Part shown: in pieces, positions 17,770 to 25,611 of the stretch
How positions within the stretch are numbered: position 1 is the stretch's first letter
Layout: the number at the start of each line of letters is the position of its first letter
Origin: Gammaproteobacteria bacterium
Lineage (GTDB): Bacteria; Pseudomonadota; Gammaproteobacteria; Eutrophobiales; Eutrophobiaceae
Direction of reading: 5' to 3'
Assembly (NCBI GenBank): GCA_021773235.1
Contig: JAJFKL010000019.1
Span: forward strand, 175,407-239,406
Length of the DNA stretch: 64,000 bases
Notes under the pieces: generated by a model
The model's database searches: none
What the model was told of the DNA's origin: nothing
Seen by the model: only the letters and a program-made list of their open reading frames with translations
Made by a program: the position numbers and the translations under genes

Positions 17770-18153
17770 ATGGCGGAATCAATTAAATCAAACCTCTACC
17801 CTTGTGCCCACTGCAAAGAAACCGGGACATGCACGAATGGAAAAGACGGTGCAAGTTGTACTGCATGCATTATTAAAAATGAGATATTTATGTTATTCAG
17901 ATTTAAAACACATGTGGGACTTCTTTGTGGTGCTTGTGGTGGCATTGGTCAAGCAGAACCATTAACTGAAAGAATGAATAAGCGAACCAAACCAATGCTT
18001 GCTATAGCTATAGTATTAATTATGTTTACGTTGATATTTTTTTCACTGCTTACAAAAAGCCCTCACTTTACAGCTATCCTTGCATTCGCCACGACACTCA
18101 TCGGTACAATCGCTGGCTATTACTTTTCATCGAATAAAACTGGCAATGTATAA
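17770..18153 (+). CDS. Zinc-ribbon membrane protein (DnaJ-like cysteine motifs)
   Basis: The 127-residue protein carries Cys pairs in CAHCKETGTC (12-21), CTAC (30-33) and CGACGGIG (53-60), reminiscent of the CxxCxGxG zinc repeats of DnaJ. Two membrane helices follow (about 76-95 and 101-121). The ATG abuts the stop codon of the peptidase-pilin gene, which indicates translational coupling and a shared function. Zinc binding is inferred from the motifs; the protein is otherwise unrecognised. It may recruit substrates or a partner to the membrane peptidase. Confidence 0.65.
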   Translation: MAESIKSNLYPCAHCKETGTCTNGKDGASCTACIIKNEIFMLFRFKTHVGLLCGACGGIGQAEPLTERMNKRTKPMLAIAIVLIMFTLIFFSLLTKSPHFTAILAFATTLIGTIAGYYFSSNKTGNV

Positions 18154-18164
18154 GGAGAACGTTG

Positions 18165-18689
18165 ATGAAGAAAAAAACTGCCAAAGTCACAAAGTTTATC
18201 GAAGACTTGCATGGGTTCATTACTAGTAATCCTCAATTTAGGAAAAACACAGCCACAAAAACAGAAGTGCAAATTCAAGCAGAGATTCGCCCATTAATAG
18301 TTCAGTACTTAGAAAAGCATTTTTCAGATGCTGGTTATAAAGATGCTGTTGCAAAAGCAAATAAATCTTTTTACTGGGAAGGCCAAGAAGGAAAGTACGG
18401 CAAAGGCCGTCAAGCAACTTTTGGAGCTAGAAACTATCCAGACTTTATTATCACAAAACCATACCTAGTTGCTGTTGAATACAAACAAAGCCCTAATGGC
18501 TCAACGGTGAAGCAAGGTATTGGTCAATCCTTTATGCACACAATGACTGAAGATTTTCATTATGTTTACTATTTATTTCATGATGAAAGCAAAGACAAAA
18601 AAATAGAGAACTCAATTAATTATGATAAAGAGAAATCTATAATTAATAAAATGTGGTCTGATTTCAATGTATTCATCAGATTCGTCTAA
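18165..18689 (+). CDS. PD-(D/E)XK nuclease-fold protein
   Basis: The 174-residue protein shows an upstream helix with Glu (EVQIQAEIRPLI), then NYPDFIITKPYLVAVEYKQ, giving Asp93, Glu105 and Lys107 of a PD-(D/E)XK active site. A KQGIGQ helix follows, as in restriction-endonuclease-like enzymes. No DNA-recognition domain or methyltransferase partner is present. AAGGAGA precedes the ATG at 18165; a TTG at 18162 is less likely. It sits 11 bases after the zinc-ribbon gene and 65 before the Pycsar effector. It may be a defence-island nuclease, but no family name can be given. Confidence 0.68.
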   Translation: MKKKTAKVTKFIEDLHGFITSNPQFRKNTATKTEVQIQAEIRPLIVQYLEKHFSDAGYKDAVAKANKSFYWEGQEGKYGKGRQATFGARNYPDFIITKPYLVAVEYKQSPNGSTVKQGIGQSFMHTMTEDFHYVYYLFHDESKDKKIENSINYDKEKSIINKMWSDFNVFIRFV

Positions 18690-18754
18690 ACTCATAACAA
18701 TTTAAATAAATCTGCCCCCTATTATTTCTTGATAAACTACTTTGCTTTTACACA

Positions 18755-19285
18755 ATGGAAGAAAATTTAAAATACATATTTGATAACGTAAATAACTGGT
18801 TAAAATTTGCGGAAGCAAAAACTGCAACGTTGTTAGCTGCAAATAGCGCGATTATATTTGGATTATTAAATTTAATCGAAAAATATGATTATTGTATTCT
18901 CACTGAGAAATATATTGTTTTTGTAACATTACAATTATTACTTAGCTCAATAATATGCCTTGCATCGTTCATTCCATCACTACTAATTTCCGGCATATTT
19001 CATTCAAAAAGAAAAGAAAATACGGATAATCTTTATTATTTCTTAGAAATTGCAAAATATACACCACTTGAATATTTAAAATCCTTAAATCATTCAATGG
19101 GAAATGATTCTGAAGAAACAATTTTTACTAACTCTGAAGTTATGTTATCCGAGCAAATAATTATTAATTCCGTTATTGCCAAAGATAAATATTACTATTT
19201 TAAATCCTCAATTTGGTTAAGTTTATCTGCAATAATTTCTCCCGTACTTGTATTTTTACTCATCATGTTTAGAAGAAAGAAATAA
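18755..19285 (+). CDS. Pycsar effector PycTM-like transmembrane protein
   Basis: The 176-residue protein starts with the helix NVNNWLKFAEAKTATLLAANSAIIFGLL (Trp15, Ala19, Glu20, Lys22), the conserved entry motif of the PycTM (former DUF5706) effectors. Membrane helices lie at about 24-41, 54-80 and 152-172, with a soluble middle that would sense the cyclic nucleotide. In Pycsar systems the effector is activated by cUMP or cCMP during phage infection and damages the inner membrane, aborting infection. The cyclase gene follows 5 bases later, confirming the pair. The gene is very AT-rich and has no obvious ribosome binding site, which may keep the toxic product low. Confidence 0.85.
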   Translation: MEENLKYIFDNVNNWLKFAEAKTATLLAANSAIIFGLLNLIEKYDYCILTEKYIVFVTLQLLLSSIICLASFIPSLLISGIFHSKRKENTDNLYYFLEIAKYTPLEYLKSLNHSMGNDSEETIFTNSEVMLSEQIIINSVIAKDKYYYFKSSIWLSLSAIISPVLVFLLIMFRRKK

Positions 19286-19290
19286 TAATC

Positions 19291-20328
19291 ATGTCCATTG
19301 AGAATTTACAGGATACAATTACAGATGAAATTAAAACAATAATTTCTAGTGAATTCGATATAAATCTAAGCAAAACCACTCAAGTACCAACCGTTGACGA
19401 TTATAATATTACTTATCCTAATTTTGATTTAAAACAACAAGATTGCAAGCAAATTGAAACAAGCATTCTCTATATCGACATAAGATCTTCAACCTTGATG
19501 AACATAAAACATAGGCCAGAAACACTTGTGAAATTATATTCTGCGTTTATACGAACGATGTCTACTTGTGCAGAATATTTTGGAGGCAAGGTGCGTGGTA
19601 TTGTGGGCGACAGACTAATGGTTGTATTTGATGAGGAAGCTTCATCATTATATGCAGTAGAAACTGCTGTATTAATGAACACTGCAAGAATTATTTTGAA
19701 TAGAGCTTTCCCACACAATAATGTCCATTGTGGAATTGGTCTAGATTATGGACTTATGACAGTTGCTAAGACAGGAAAAATAAAGAGAGGTAAAGAGACA
19801 TCTACAAGTAAAGCTCTAGTATGGTTAGGAAAGCCTGCCAATATCGCTTCGAAATTAACAGATCAAGCAGCGAAAACTCACTCTGAAAACAAACAAATTA
19901 TAAGAGAGATGCATAAAATTCCTACACCCAATATGTCTGGGTTATTAGGCTTAGGACTGGCGAGGCAATTAGGTAGCTCCACAAACCAAGAATATATTTG
20001 GAAAGATGTTCAGGTTGCTGATTTTTTAAATAAATTAGATAAAAAATATACTCTAAATTCTAGTACGATTTTAACACACCCCGACAATTCCTTTAGCAGT
20101 TTCATTATCGCAAATGAAACTGTTGAATATAGAACGCCACCAATACTAACAACAGGGCGTATAATTCAACAGTTTAGAAAATATGCAGATGCCAACTTAA
20201 AGATTAAACGAAAATGGATAACTCAAAAAATAACTGTGCCTGGACTATCAGGTTCGGTATATGGCTGCAATGATACAGATCCAGTAATTAGAAAGAATAT
20301 TGGGCAAATTGTTCGGCAACTTAAATGA
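19291..20328 (+). CDS. Pycsar class III nucleotidyl cyclase PycC (pyrimidine cyclase)
   Basis: Residues about 55-200 form a class III cyclase domain. ILYIDIRSSTLM gives metal Asp63 and GIVGDRLMVVF gives Asp107. WLGKPANIASKL carries the catalytic Asn184, with Lys188 where most cyclases have Arg. The Lys and Asp that read adenine in ordinary adenylate cyclases are replaced (Gly103 and Ala175 by alignment to the cyclase at 55454). This fits a pyrimidine cyclase making cUMP or cCMP. About 140 further residues, unassigned, follow. It has no membrane or sensor domain. Its effector PycTM lies 5 bases upstream. cUMP versus cCMP cannot be told from sequence here. Confidence 0.87.
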   Translation: MSIENLQDTITDEIKTIISSEFDINLSKTTQVPTVDDYNITYPNFDLKQQDCKQIETSILYIDIRSSTLMNIKHRPETLVKLYSAFIRTMSTCAEYFGGKVRGIVGDRLMVVFDEEASSLYAVETAVLMNTARIILNRAFPHNNVHCGIGLDYGLMTVAKTGKIKRGKETSTSKALVWLGKPANIASKLTDQAAKTHSENKQIIREMHKIPTPNMSGLLGLGLARQLGSSTNQEYIWKDVQVADFLNKLDKKYTLNSSTILTHPDNSFSSFIIANETVEYRTPPILTTGRIIQQFRKYADANLKIKRKWITQKITVPGLSGSVYGCNDTDPVIRKNIGQIVRQLK

Positions 20329-20355
20329 TACTGTTTGAAATAATACAATTAATTG

Positions 20356-20696
20356 GGGACAGACCACGATTTACCAATCCCCTCATAACTTGCCGAGACA
20401 TTCTTTTATTTCAAGGTTGAGCTACATGGATGTAGCGAAAGCGCATTAGGACAGGAGTCCGTATGCGCGTACCGTACCGTAATGAAATAAAAGAATGATG
20501 AGGGAACCCGTAGGACAAGTTATTAGGGTGCCCTTCTCTTTGGTTACTTATCTCTTGGGCATGCAAGAGAAAGTAACTCGCGTACAAGCGAAATCAATTC
20601 TAAAAAGAATTCAAAACTTTAAAGCTTAACGAAAAACTCCCGCATCAGCGGGAGTTATATTGTATTACTGGGTTCCCGCCGACGCGGGAATGACAA
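20356..20696. repeat. Composite hairpin repeat, compact copy A
   Basis: This stretch between convergent genes is an ordered set of hairpins. H1 is the perfect inverted repeat ATTCTTTTATTTCA (20400-20413 with 20483-20496). It encloses GCTACAT-GG-ATGTAGC (20421-20436) and a GCGCAT...ATGCGC arm. H2 is GTTACTT...AAGTAAC with TCTCTTG/CAAGAGA (20543-20577). H3 is AACTCCCGC-atca-GCGGGAGTT (20635-20656). H4 is GTTCCC-N8-GGGAAT (20672-20691). The same order recurs at 23588-24158. It probably also terminates transcription from both sides. Confidence 0.8.
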
Positions 20697-20703
20697 AGAA
20701 TTA

Positions 20704-21078
20704 TTAACCAACTTGCTCTTTCATTTCCTTCATATCTTCAACACGACGAATCTCGAATGAACCTGATCTAGTGAGAGCGGGATGTCCTGACATTAATTCA
20801 ACTGCATGAGCGATGCTTTCCGCTTCTAACGTAATAATGGGGATCAGTACTTTATCCATCACTACCGCAGTACCGTCGGTTACCTCGACCTTGCCATTGA
20901 TATTTCGCACGGTTTTACCAAAGTCCGGGCTTTGTAACAACTCGATACCGAGAACATGCCCAGCCTTTGCCAATTCAGCACCAAAGGCAAGACTCTCAGC
21001 GATTAAGGCATTAACTTCATCCAGGGGCATAGCGTCCAATAATTCCTGATTGAAATAACCGAGACAAATGAATTTCAT
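20704..21078 (-). CDS. YciI-like (YCII-related) protein
   Basis: The 124-residue protein begins MKFICLGYFNQELLDAMPLDEVNALIAESLAFGAELAKAG and includes DGTAVVMDKVLIPIITLEAESIAHAVELMSGHPAL. That is the beta-alpha-beta layout of the YCII-related (DGPF) family, small ferredoxin-like proteins of unknown biochemistry, sometimes linked to sigma factors. No sigma factor gene is adjacent. It is convergent with pycC across composite repeat A. Confidence 0.78.
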   Translation of the reverse strand: MKFICLGYFNQELLDAMPLDEVNALIAESLAFGAELAKAGHVLGIELLQSPDFGKTVRNINGKVEVTDGTAVVMDKVLIPIITLEAESIAHAVELMSGHPALTRSGSFEIRRVEDMKEMKEQVG

Positions 21079-21176
21079 GCTTTTTCCCCTGTGCTATTAA
21101 TAGATTGGATTTACCGATTCTAATATACCTTGCCTATACAAGAAATAAGTAAGATCAAATAAAATCGATGGGATCA

Positions 21177-21267
21177 GACCGCTCTTTTACTTCATGTAAA
21201 CGCGGTATTAGGACACGATCGCATGAATACAGGAGGTAGAACGCATGACAAGATAATGTGGGCGGTC
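21177..21267. repeat. GACCGC-bounded element with micro-repeat module
   Basis: GACCGC (21177-21182) and GCGGTC (21262-21267) bound a 91-base segment. It contains a 30-base module (21215-21244) that is also found at 23721-23750 and 24031-24060 with a few substitutions. It is preceded, as in the other copies, by ATTAGGAC. It lies in the intergenic gap downstream of the GNAT-like gene. No ORF is present in the gap. Confidence 0.65.
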
Positions 21268-21316
21268 ATTATTTTGCTTATAACTGAGGCAAGTAAGCTG
21301 AATTGAGTTTTATTAT

Positions 21317-21946
21317 TTATGACACATACCTTTTAAGGTTTGGTAAGTGCCCTGCAAAAAACTGCATATTATCTGCGGTAAATGCAGGATTAATGTTGAC
21401 TCTCTGCGCAAGTTTTTTTACGCAGGTTTCTTTAATACTCCAAAAGAATATTTTTCTTGTGTTTGCTTGCACTGCTACATCTTCAAGCACAGAAGCAATA
21501 AGTTGGCCTAAATGTATCTTTCCTCGATAAGCCTTACTTACACCAAGATCTTGTAAATATATAACAGACTCTTTTCCAACAAGCTTGCCTAGCTGGTGTT
21601 TTATATTTATCGAACTGTGTGATTGAACATATTGAACAGCGTTTATAGTGTCATGTACTTCTGATGCTGTTATTAATTGCGCCCAACAAAACCCAATAAC
21701 TTCTGAGGTTCTTGAATCAACACACAGCCTAATAGAGGCAGCTCCTGTTAATTGCTTTTGCAAAATAATTATCACGTCTTCATAAGTATAATCCTCGGAC
21801 CAGACATCCGACTCATTAAATATCTCTATGTAGCAATTGATTAGACTATCTATTAACGGCCTTTTTTTATAAAGGCTTTCAAAGTCTTGAAAATCGATGA
21901 AATTATGGTTTTTAGTTTTGCCTATCCTATTTTTATAATTATTCAT
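21317..21946 (-). CDS. GNAT-like acetyltransferase-fold protein
   Basis: The 209-residue protein has VIYLQDLGVSKAYRGKIHLGQLIASVLEDVA (about 148-178), which resembles GNAT motif A (strand, R-G-x-G-like loop, helix). An earlier strand, VDSRTSEVIGFCWAQLI, also fits the fold. The substitution KIHLG for the canonical GxG weakens the call. It sits 19 bases downstream of the fatty-acid-hydroxylase-family gene on the same strand, so the two are likely cotranscribed. The acceptor substrate is unknown. Confidence 0.6.
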   Translation of the reverse strand: MNNYKNRIGKTKNHNFIDFQDFESLYKKRPLIDSLINCYIEIFNESDVWSEDYTYEDVIIILQKQLTGAASIRLCVDSRTSEVIGFCWAQLITASEVHDTINAVQYVQSHSSINIKHQLGKLVGKESVIYLQDLGVSKAYRGKIHLGQLIASVLEDVAVQANTRKIFFWSIKETCVKKLAQRVNINPAFTADNMQFFAGHLPNLKRYVS

Positions 21947-21965
21947 TTAACTTTCCTTTATTTAA

Positions 21966-22715
21966 TTATTGGCTTAATTCGGATTTCATTTCGATATTCA
22001 AATCGTGTCCTAATAACATTTTTAGTAGTTGTTGTTCTTTTTTTCCTGAAAAACCGCATTCATCAATATCAAACTCAGGGTTTCTATATGTGCCAAACAG
22101 CATGTCCCACCAAACTATGTCACTGTAGTTATGAGCATGGTGGTTAGATTTATGATGCAATCTATGCATTTCAGGTGTTTGAAAAACATATCCTACTTGC
22201 CTTGGCAATCGAATATTTGCATGAATTAACAATCCGGCGACACCCGTAATAATCGTGTACCAACTTGCAGCATTGATATTTAGTCCTAATAATATGAATA
22301 CGATTACATTGCTAATTAGTAAATTCGCCAACATATCTAAAGGGTGTATGTAATATGCTGTTAACGCTTCTATTCGTGTTGGGCTGTGGTGGAGTTGGTG
22401 AAAATATTTCCAGAAAAAATTTGAGCTATGACGTAATCGATGCCACCAATAAACAACAAATGTGAAAATAAAATAAGCGATTGCAGCTCCTATCACAGGC
22501 GGCAATTGGCTGAGGTCAAAGACAGCGATATCAATATTGATTTTTACCATGTAGCTATCAACTAGATAAAAAACCAATATGTTTATCGCATTTATTAAAA
22601 GCGCTCGTAAATACCAAACTGCTTGCAACTTATTAGGATGGGCTGGAAATAGATACTCAAGCCCAATTAAAAACCCGGCGCTTGTATAAACAACTATCAA
22701 TGCAAATTCAGCCAT
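21966..22715 (-). CDS. Fatty acid hydroxylase / sterol desaturase family membrane protein
   Basis: The 249-residue membrane protein has the histidine clusters of the family: WWHRLRH, HQLHH and HRLHHKSNHHAHNY, followed by WWDMLFGTYRNP. These bind a di-iron centre that hydroxylates or desaturates lipid substrates. About four to five hydrophobic helices surround them. It is the upstream gene of a pair with the GNAT-like protein and divergent from an XRE regulator 121 bases away, which may control it. The lipid substrate is unknown. Confidence 0.85.
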   Translation of the reverse strand: MAEFALIVVYTSAGFLIGLEYLFPAHPNKLQAVWYLRALLINAINILVFYLVDSYMVKINIDIAVFDLSQLPPVIGAAIAYFIFTFVVYWWHRLRHSSNFFWKYFHQLHHSPTRIEALTAYYIHPLDMLANLLISNVIVFILLGLNINAASWYTIITGVAGLLIHANIRLPRQVGYVFQTPEMHRLHHKSNHHAHNYSDIVWWDMLFGTYRNPEFDIDECGFSGKKEQQLLKMLLGHDLNIEMKSELSQ

Positions 22716-22836
22716 AATTTCCTCACAAGTAAAATTTATGGCTGCATTATTAACTTAGCACTGATATAAACAACTATTTATTGATATAGTGCAGTATATG
22801 GTCTAAATTAGACTGTATTTCAATACTTTATTTCTT

Positions 22837-23577
22837 ATGCTATCTGACCATCTCTTAATCGCACTAAAGAAAACATTACGGAAAAAGGGGATATCTTATA
22901 AATCCGCGGCTGAAGAACTAGGGTTATCTGAATCAAGTATTAAACGTTTATTCGCTGAAAAAAGTTTTTCGCTAGTACGTTTGGAAAAACTATGTGAGTT
23001 AGCTGAAATTGAATTATCCCAATTAATACAAATTGCTGAGTCAAGCTTACAACAAACAGATCAACTCACTACAGAACAAGAACAAGAGATCGTCGACAAC
23101 CCAAGATTGTTGTTAGTTGGTGTTTGTCTGATTAATCAGTTCACATTTGATGAAATTTTAAATAAATATGCATTCAAAAAAACGGAATTGATCAAATTAT
23201 TTGTAAAACTAGATCGTATAAATATTATCGAATATTTACCTAATAACAGATATCGATTAAAAATTTCCCGTAATTTCCACTGGCTATCTAATGGACCAAT
23301 CCTTCGGTTTTTTATTCAAACAATTGTGAAAGAATACTTGATTGACGATATCAACAATCCAAACAATCATATGCATTATGTGTGGGGCATGTTAACTAAG
23401 AGTTCTGCACAAGAGCTTACAAAACGTATTCAAAGAGTCATCGATGATTATATGCAGCTATCTGGTAAAGATGGGCAACTACCAATGACAGAAAAATTAT
23501 CTAGTAGCTTATTCATTCTTTTTAAAGAGGACTGGGAGCCAAAAATATTTAAGGAACAATGGAAAACGAATTCTTAA
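22837..23577 (+). CDS. XRE-family transcriptional regulator
   Basis: Residues about 5-62 form a Cro/C1-type helix-turn-helix (KKGISYKSAAEELGLSESSIKRLFAEKSFSLVRLEKLCEL). It is followed by a 180-residue C-terminal region with winged-helix-like segments (FDEILNKYAFKKTELIKLFVKLDRINIIEYLPNNRYRL) and no known ligand domain. Full length is 246 residues. It is divergent from the hydroxylase-GNAT pair and is the natural candidate to regulate it (inference). No operator was recognised. Confidence 0.8.
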   Translation: MLSDHLLIALKKTLRKKGISYKSAAEELGLSESSIKRLFAEKSFSLVRLEKLCELAEIELSQLIQIAESSLQQTDQLTTEQEQEIVDNPRLLLVGVCLINQFTFDEILNKYAFKKTELIKLFVKLDRINIIEYLPNNRYRLKISRNFHWLSNGPILRFFIQTIVKEYLIDDINNPNNHMHYVWGMLTKSSAQELTKRIQRVIDDYMQLSGKDGQLPMTEKLSSSLFILFKEDWEPKIFKEQWKTNS

Positions 23578-23587
23578 TAATAGGTGG

Positions 23588-24158
23588 TAAACCACGTTTT
23601 CCAATTCTTTTCGATCCACCTCCCCCCCTATAACTTACTGAGTCACTGTTTTATTTCAAGGTTGAGCTATATAGACCTCGGTACACCCTTGAGGGGTGTG
23701 TAGCGAAAACGCATTAGGACACGACTGCATGGATGCAGGAGATAGAGCGAAGTAGGAAGCCAGAGTCGAGGACGACCGCCATGGATGGCGGAAGTGTCGA
23801 TTATGCAGGAGCAATAATCGACCGGAGTATGCGCGTACCGTTATGAAATAAAAGAATGACGAGGGTATCACGCAGTGACAAGATATTGGGGTGTCCTTTT
23901 TTCTTGGTAACTTCTTTTTTTGGACAAGCAAAAAAGAAGTTACTCGCCGGTTGAAGGCGAAACCGATTTCTAAAAGAACGAAAAACTTAAAGACTGAACG
24001 TAAAACTCCCGCATACGCCTACATGGATGTACGACTGCATGGACGCAGGAGGTAGAACGACTCAGGAGACAAAGTCGAGGTGGTAGAGTCGAGTCTGGAA
24101 CAGAGACCGAAGCGAGAGTTATTAGTTTTTACTGGATTCCCATCTTCATGGGAATGAC
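23588..24158. repeat. Composite hairpin repeat, expanded copy B
   Basis: The same H1-H2-H3-H4 order as copy A is seen over a longer stretch. The H1 arms lie at 23643-23658 and 23843-23858. The H2 stem GTAACTTCTTTTTT (23907-23920) pairs with 23930-23943. H3 starts AACTCCCGC near 24004 and its right arm is the degenerate GCGAGAGTT near 24112-24120. H4 is ATTCCC-N8-GGGAAT (24136-24155). Extra hairpins sit inside the loops of H1 (23676-23696, 23725-23738, 23776-23791, 23796-23822) and H3 (24020-24048). It lies between convergent genes (XRE regulator and gltD). Confidence 0.8.
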
Positions 24159-24168
24159 GTTTAAGCGA

Positions 24169-25611
24169 TCAGACCGGACTAGGAAGGTCTGATGACCCCA
24201 TCAGATACTTATCAACAGCCGCCGCCGCACTACGTCCTTCAGCAATAGCCCATACAATCAAACTCTGTCCATGTTGCATATCACCCGCAACAAACACACC
24301 TTCTACATTCGTCTGCCAGTTTTCTTGCCAGACGTTTGTGCGATCATTTAGATCGATACCGAGTTGTTCAACCAGACCTTCTTTTTCTGCACCGGTGAAA
24401 CCCATTGCTAAGAAAACAAAGTCTGCTTTGAGCATTTCTTTGCTATTGGGTACGTCATTAAACTGCATACGACCGGGTTCGCGTTGTAGTTCTACCTTGG
24501 TGAGTTCGAGTTCAGTTAGGTTACCGTCGGCATCGCCATGGAATTTTTTCGTTTGTACTGAATAGACACGTTCGCCACCTTCTTCGTGCGCCGATGCGGT
24601 ACGATAGATGAACGGCCATTGTGGCCATGGGTTATCTTGTGCACGTGATTTTGGTGGCTTAGGCATAATCTCAAGTGAAGTCACTGAGGCTGCGCCTTGT
24701 CTGTGCGAGGTGCCAATACAATCAGCACCGGTATCACCACCACCGATGACGATGACATGTTTGCCTTTAGTATTGATCAATTCATCTTCAGGAATAGTAT
24801 CGCCCATGCAAAGTCGATTTGCTTGTGGCAGGAATTCCATCGCTTGATAAACACCCTTTAACTTTCGACCAGGGATCGGCAAGTCGCGGCGGGCGCTGGC
24901 ACCACCACTTAACACTAGTGCATCAAATTCTTTCTTTAATTCTGTCGCATCGATATCGATACCGATATGACTGTTTGGTTTGAAGGTCACGCCTTCGGCT
25001 TCCATCTGTTCCATACGGCGATCAAGACGACTCTTTTCCATCTTGAATTCCGGGATACCGTAACGCATTAAACCACCGATACGATCATCTCTTTCAAACA
25101 AGGTGACGTCATGTCCGGCGCGCGCGAGTTGTTGTGCGGCAGCCATGCCTGCGGGACCGGAACCGATCACACCGACTTTCTTGCCGGTTTTCTTTTCTGG
25201 AATCTCGGGTTTGATCCAACCATTTTCCCAAGCCTTATCGATAATAGATAACTCGACGGCTTTGATCGTTACTGGATCTTCATTAATACCGAGTACACAA
25301 GCACCTTCACAGGGCGCAGGGCACAGGGTGCCGGTGAATTCAGGGAAGTTATTAGTAGCATGCAAACGTTTGATCGCATCTTGCCATTGATCGCGATAGA
25401 CCAAGTCGTTCCAGTCCGGGATCAAGTTACCTAAAGGACAGCCTTGATGACAGAACGGGATACCGCAGTCCATACAGCGTGCGGCTTGTTCTTTTAATGG
25501 CGCAACCGGCCAAGGCTGCATGACCTGTTTCCAATCTTGTTTACGTTCTTCTATGGGGCGGTAAGGTTGTTTTGCCCTACCGTGTTCCATAAACCCTGTT
25601 GGTTTACCCAT
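24169..25611 (-). CDS. gltD: Glutamate synthase [NADPH] small subunit
   Basis: The 480-residue beta subunit opens with the cysteine cluster [23 protein letters not shown] (4Fe-4S ligands). It has FAD motif [13 protein letters not shown] and NADPH motif [11 protein letters not shown]. It passes electrons from NADPH to GltB for the synthesis of two glutamates from glutamine and 2-oxoglutarate. Its start overlaps the gltB stop by 8 bases, so they are translationally coupled. A CAGACC...GGTCTG inverted repeat at the stop codon may contribute to 3'-end formation. Length normal. Confidence 0.97.
   Translation of the reverse strand: MGKPTGFMEHGRAKQPYRPIEERKQDWKQVMQPWPVAPLKEQAARCMDCGIPFCHQGCPLGNLIPDWNDLVYRDQWQDAIKRLHATNNFPEFTGTLCPAPCEGACVLGINEDPVTIKAVELSIIDKAWENGWIKPEIPEKKTGKKVGVIGSGPAGMAAAQQLARAGHDVTLFERDDRIGGLMRYGIPEFKMEKSRLDRRMEQMEAEGVTFKPNSHIGIDIDATELKKEFDALVLSGGASARRDLPIPGRKLKGVYQAMEFLPQANRLCMGDTIPEDELINTKGKHVIVIGGGDTGADCIGTSHRQGAASVTSLEIMPKPPKSRAQDNPWPQWPFIYRTASAHEEGGERVYSVQTKKFHGDADGNLTELELTKVELQREPGRMQFNDVPNSKEMLKADFVFLAMGFTGAEKEGLVEQLGIDLNDRTNVWQENWQTNVEGVFVAGDMQHGQSLIVWAIAEGRSAAAAVDKYLMGSSDLPSPV

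Noticed and set aside
18165..20328. CBASS system
   Set aside because: The cyclase is class III (DIRSST, VGDRLM), not a CD-NTase with GS...DxD, and the effector has the PycTM motif; Pycsar fits better.
23656..23931. 91-codon ORF on the minus strand
   Set aside because: It lies wholly in composite repeat B and its codons follow the hairpin modules.
20329..24168. CRISPR array
   Set aside because: The repeats are palindromic and irregularly spaced with no constant spacer length, and no cas gene is present.
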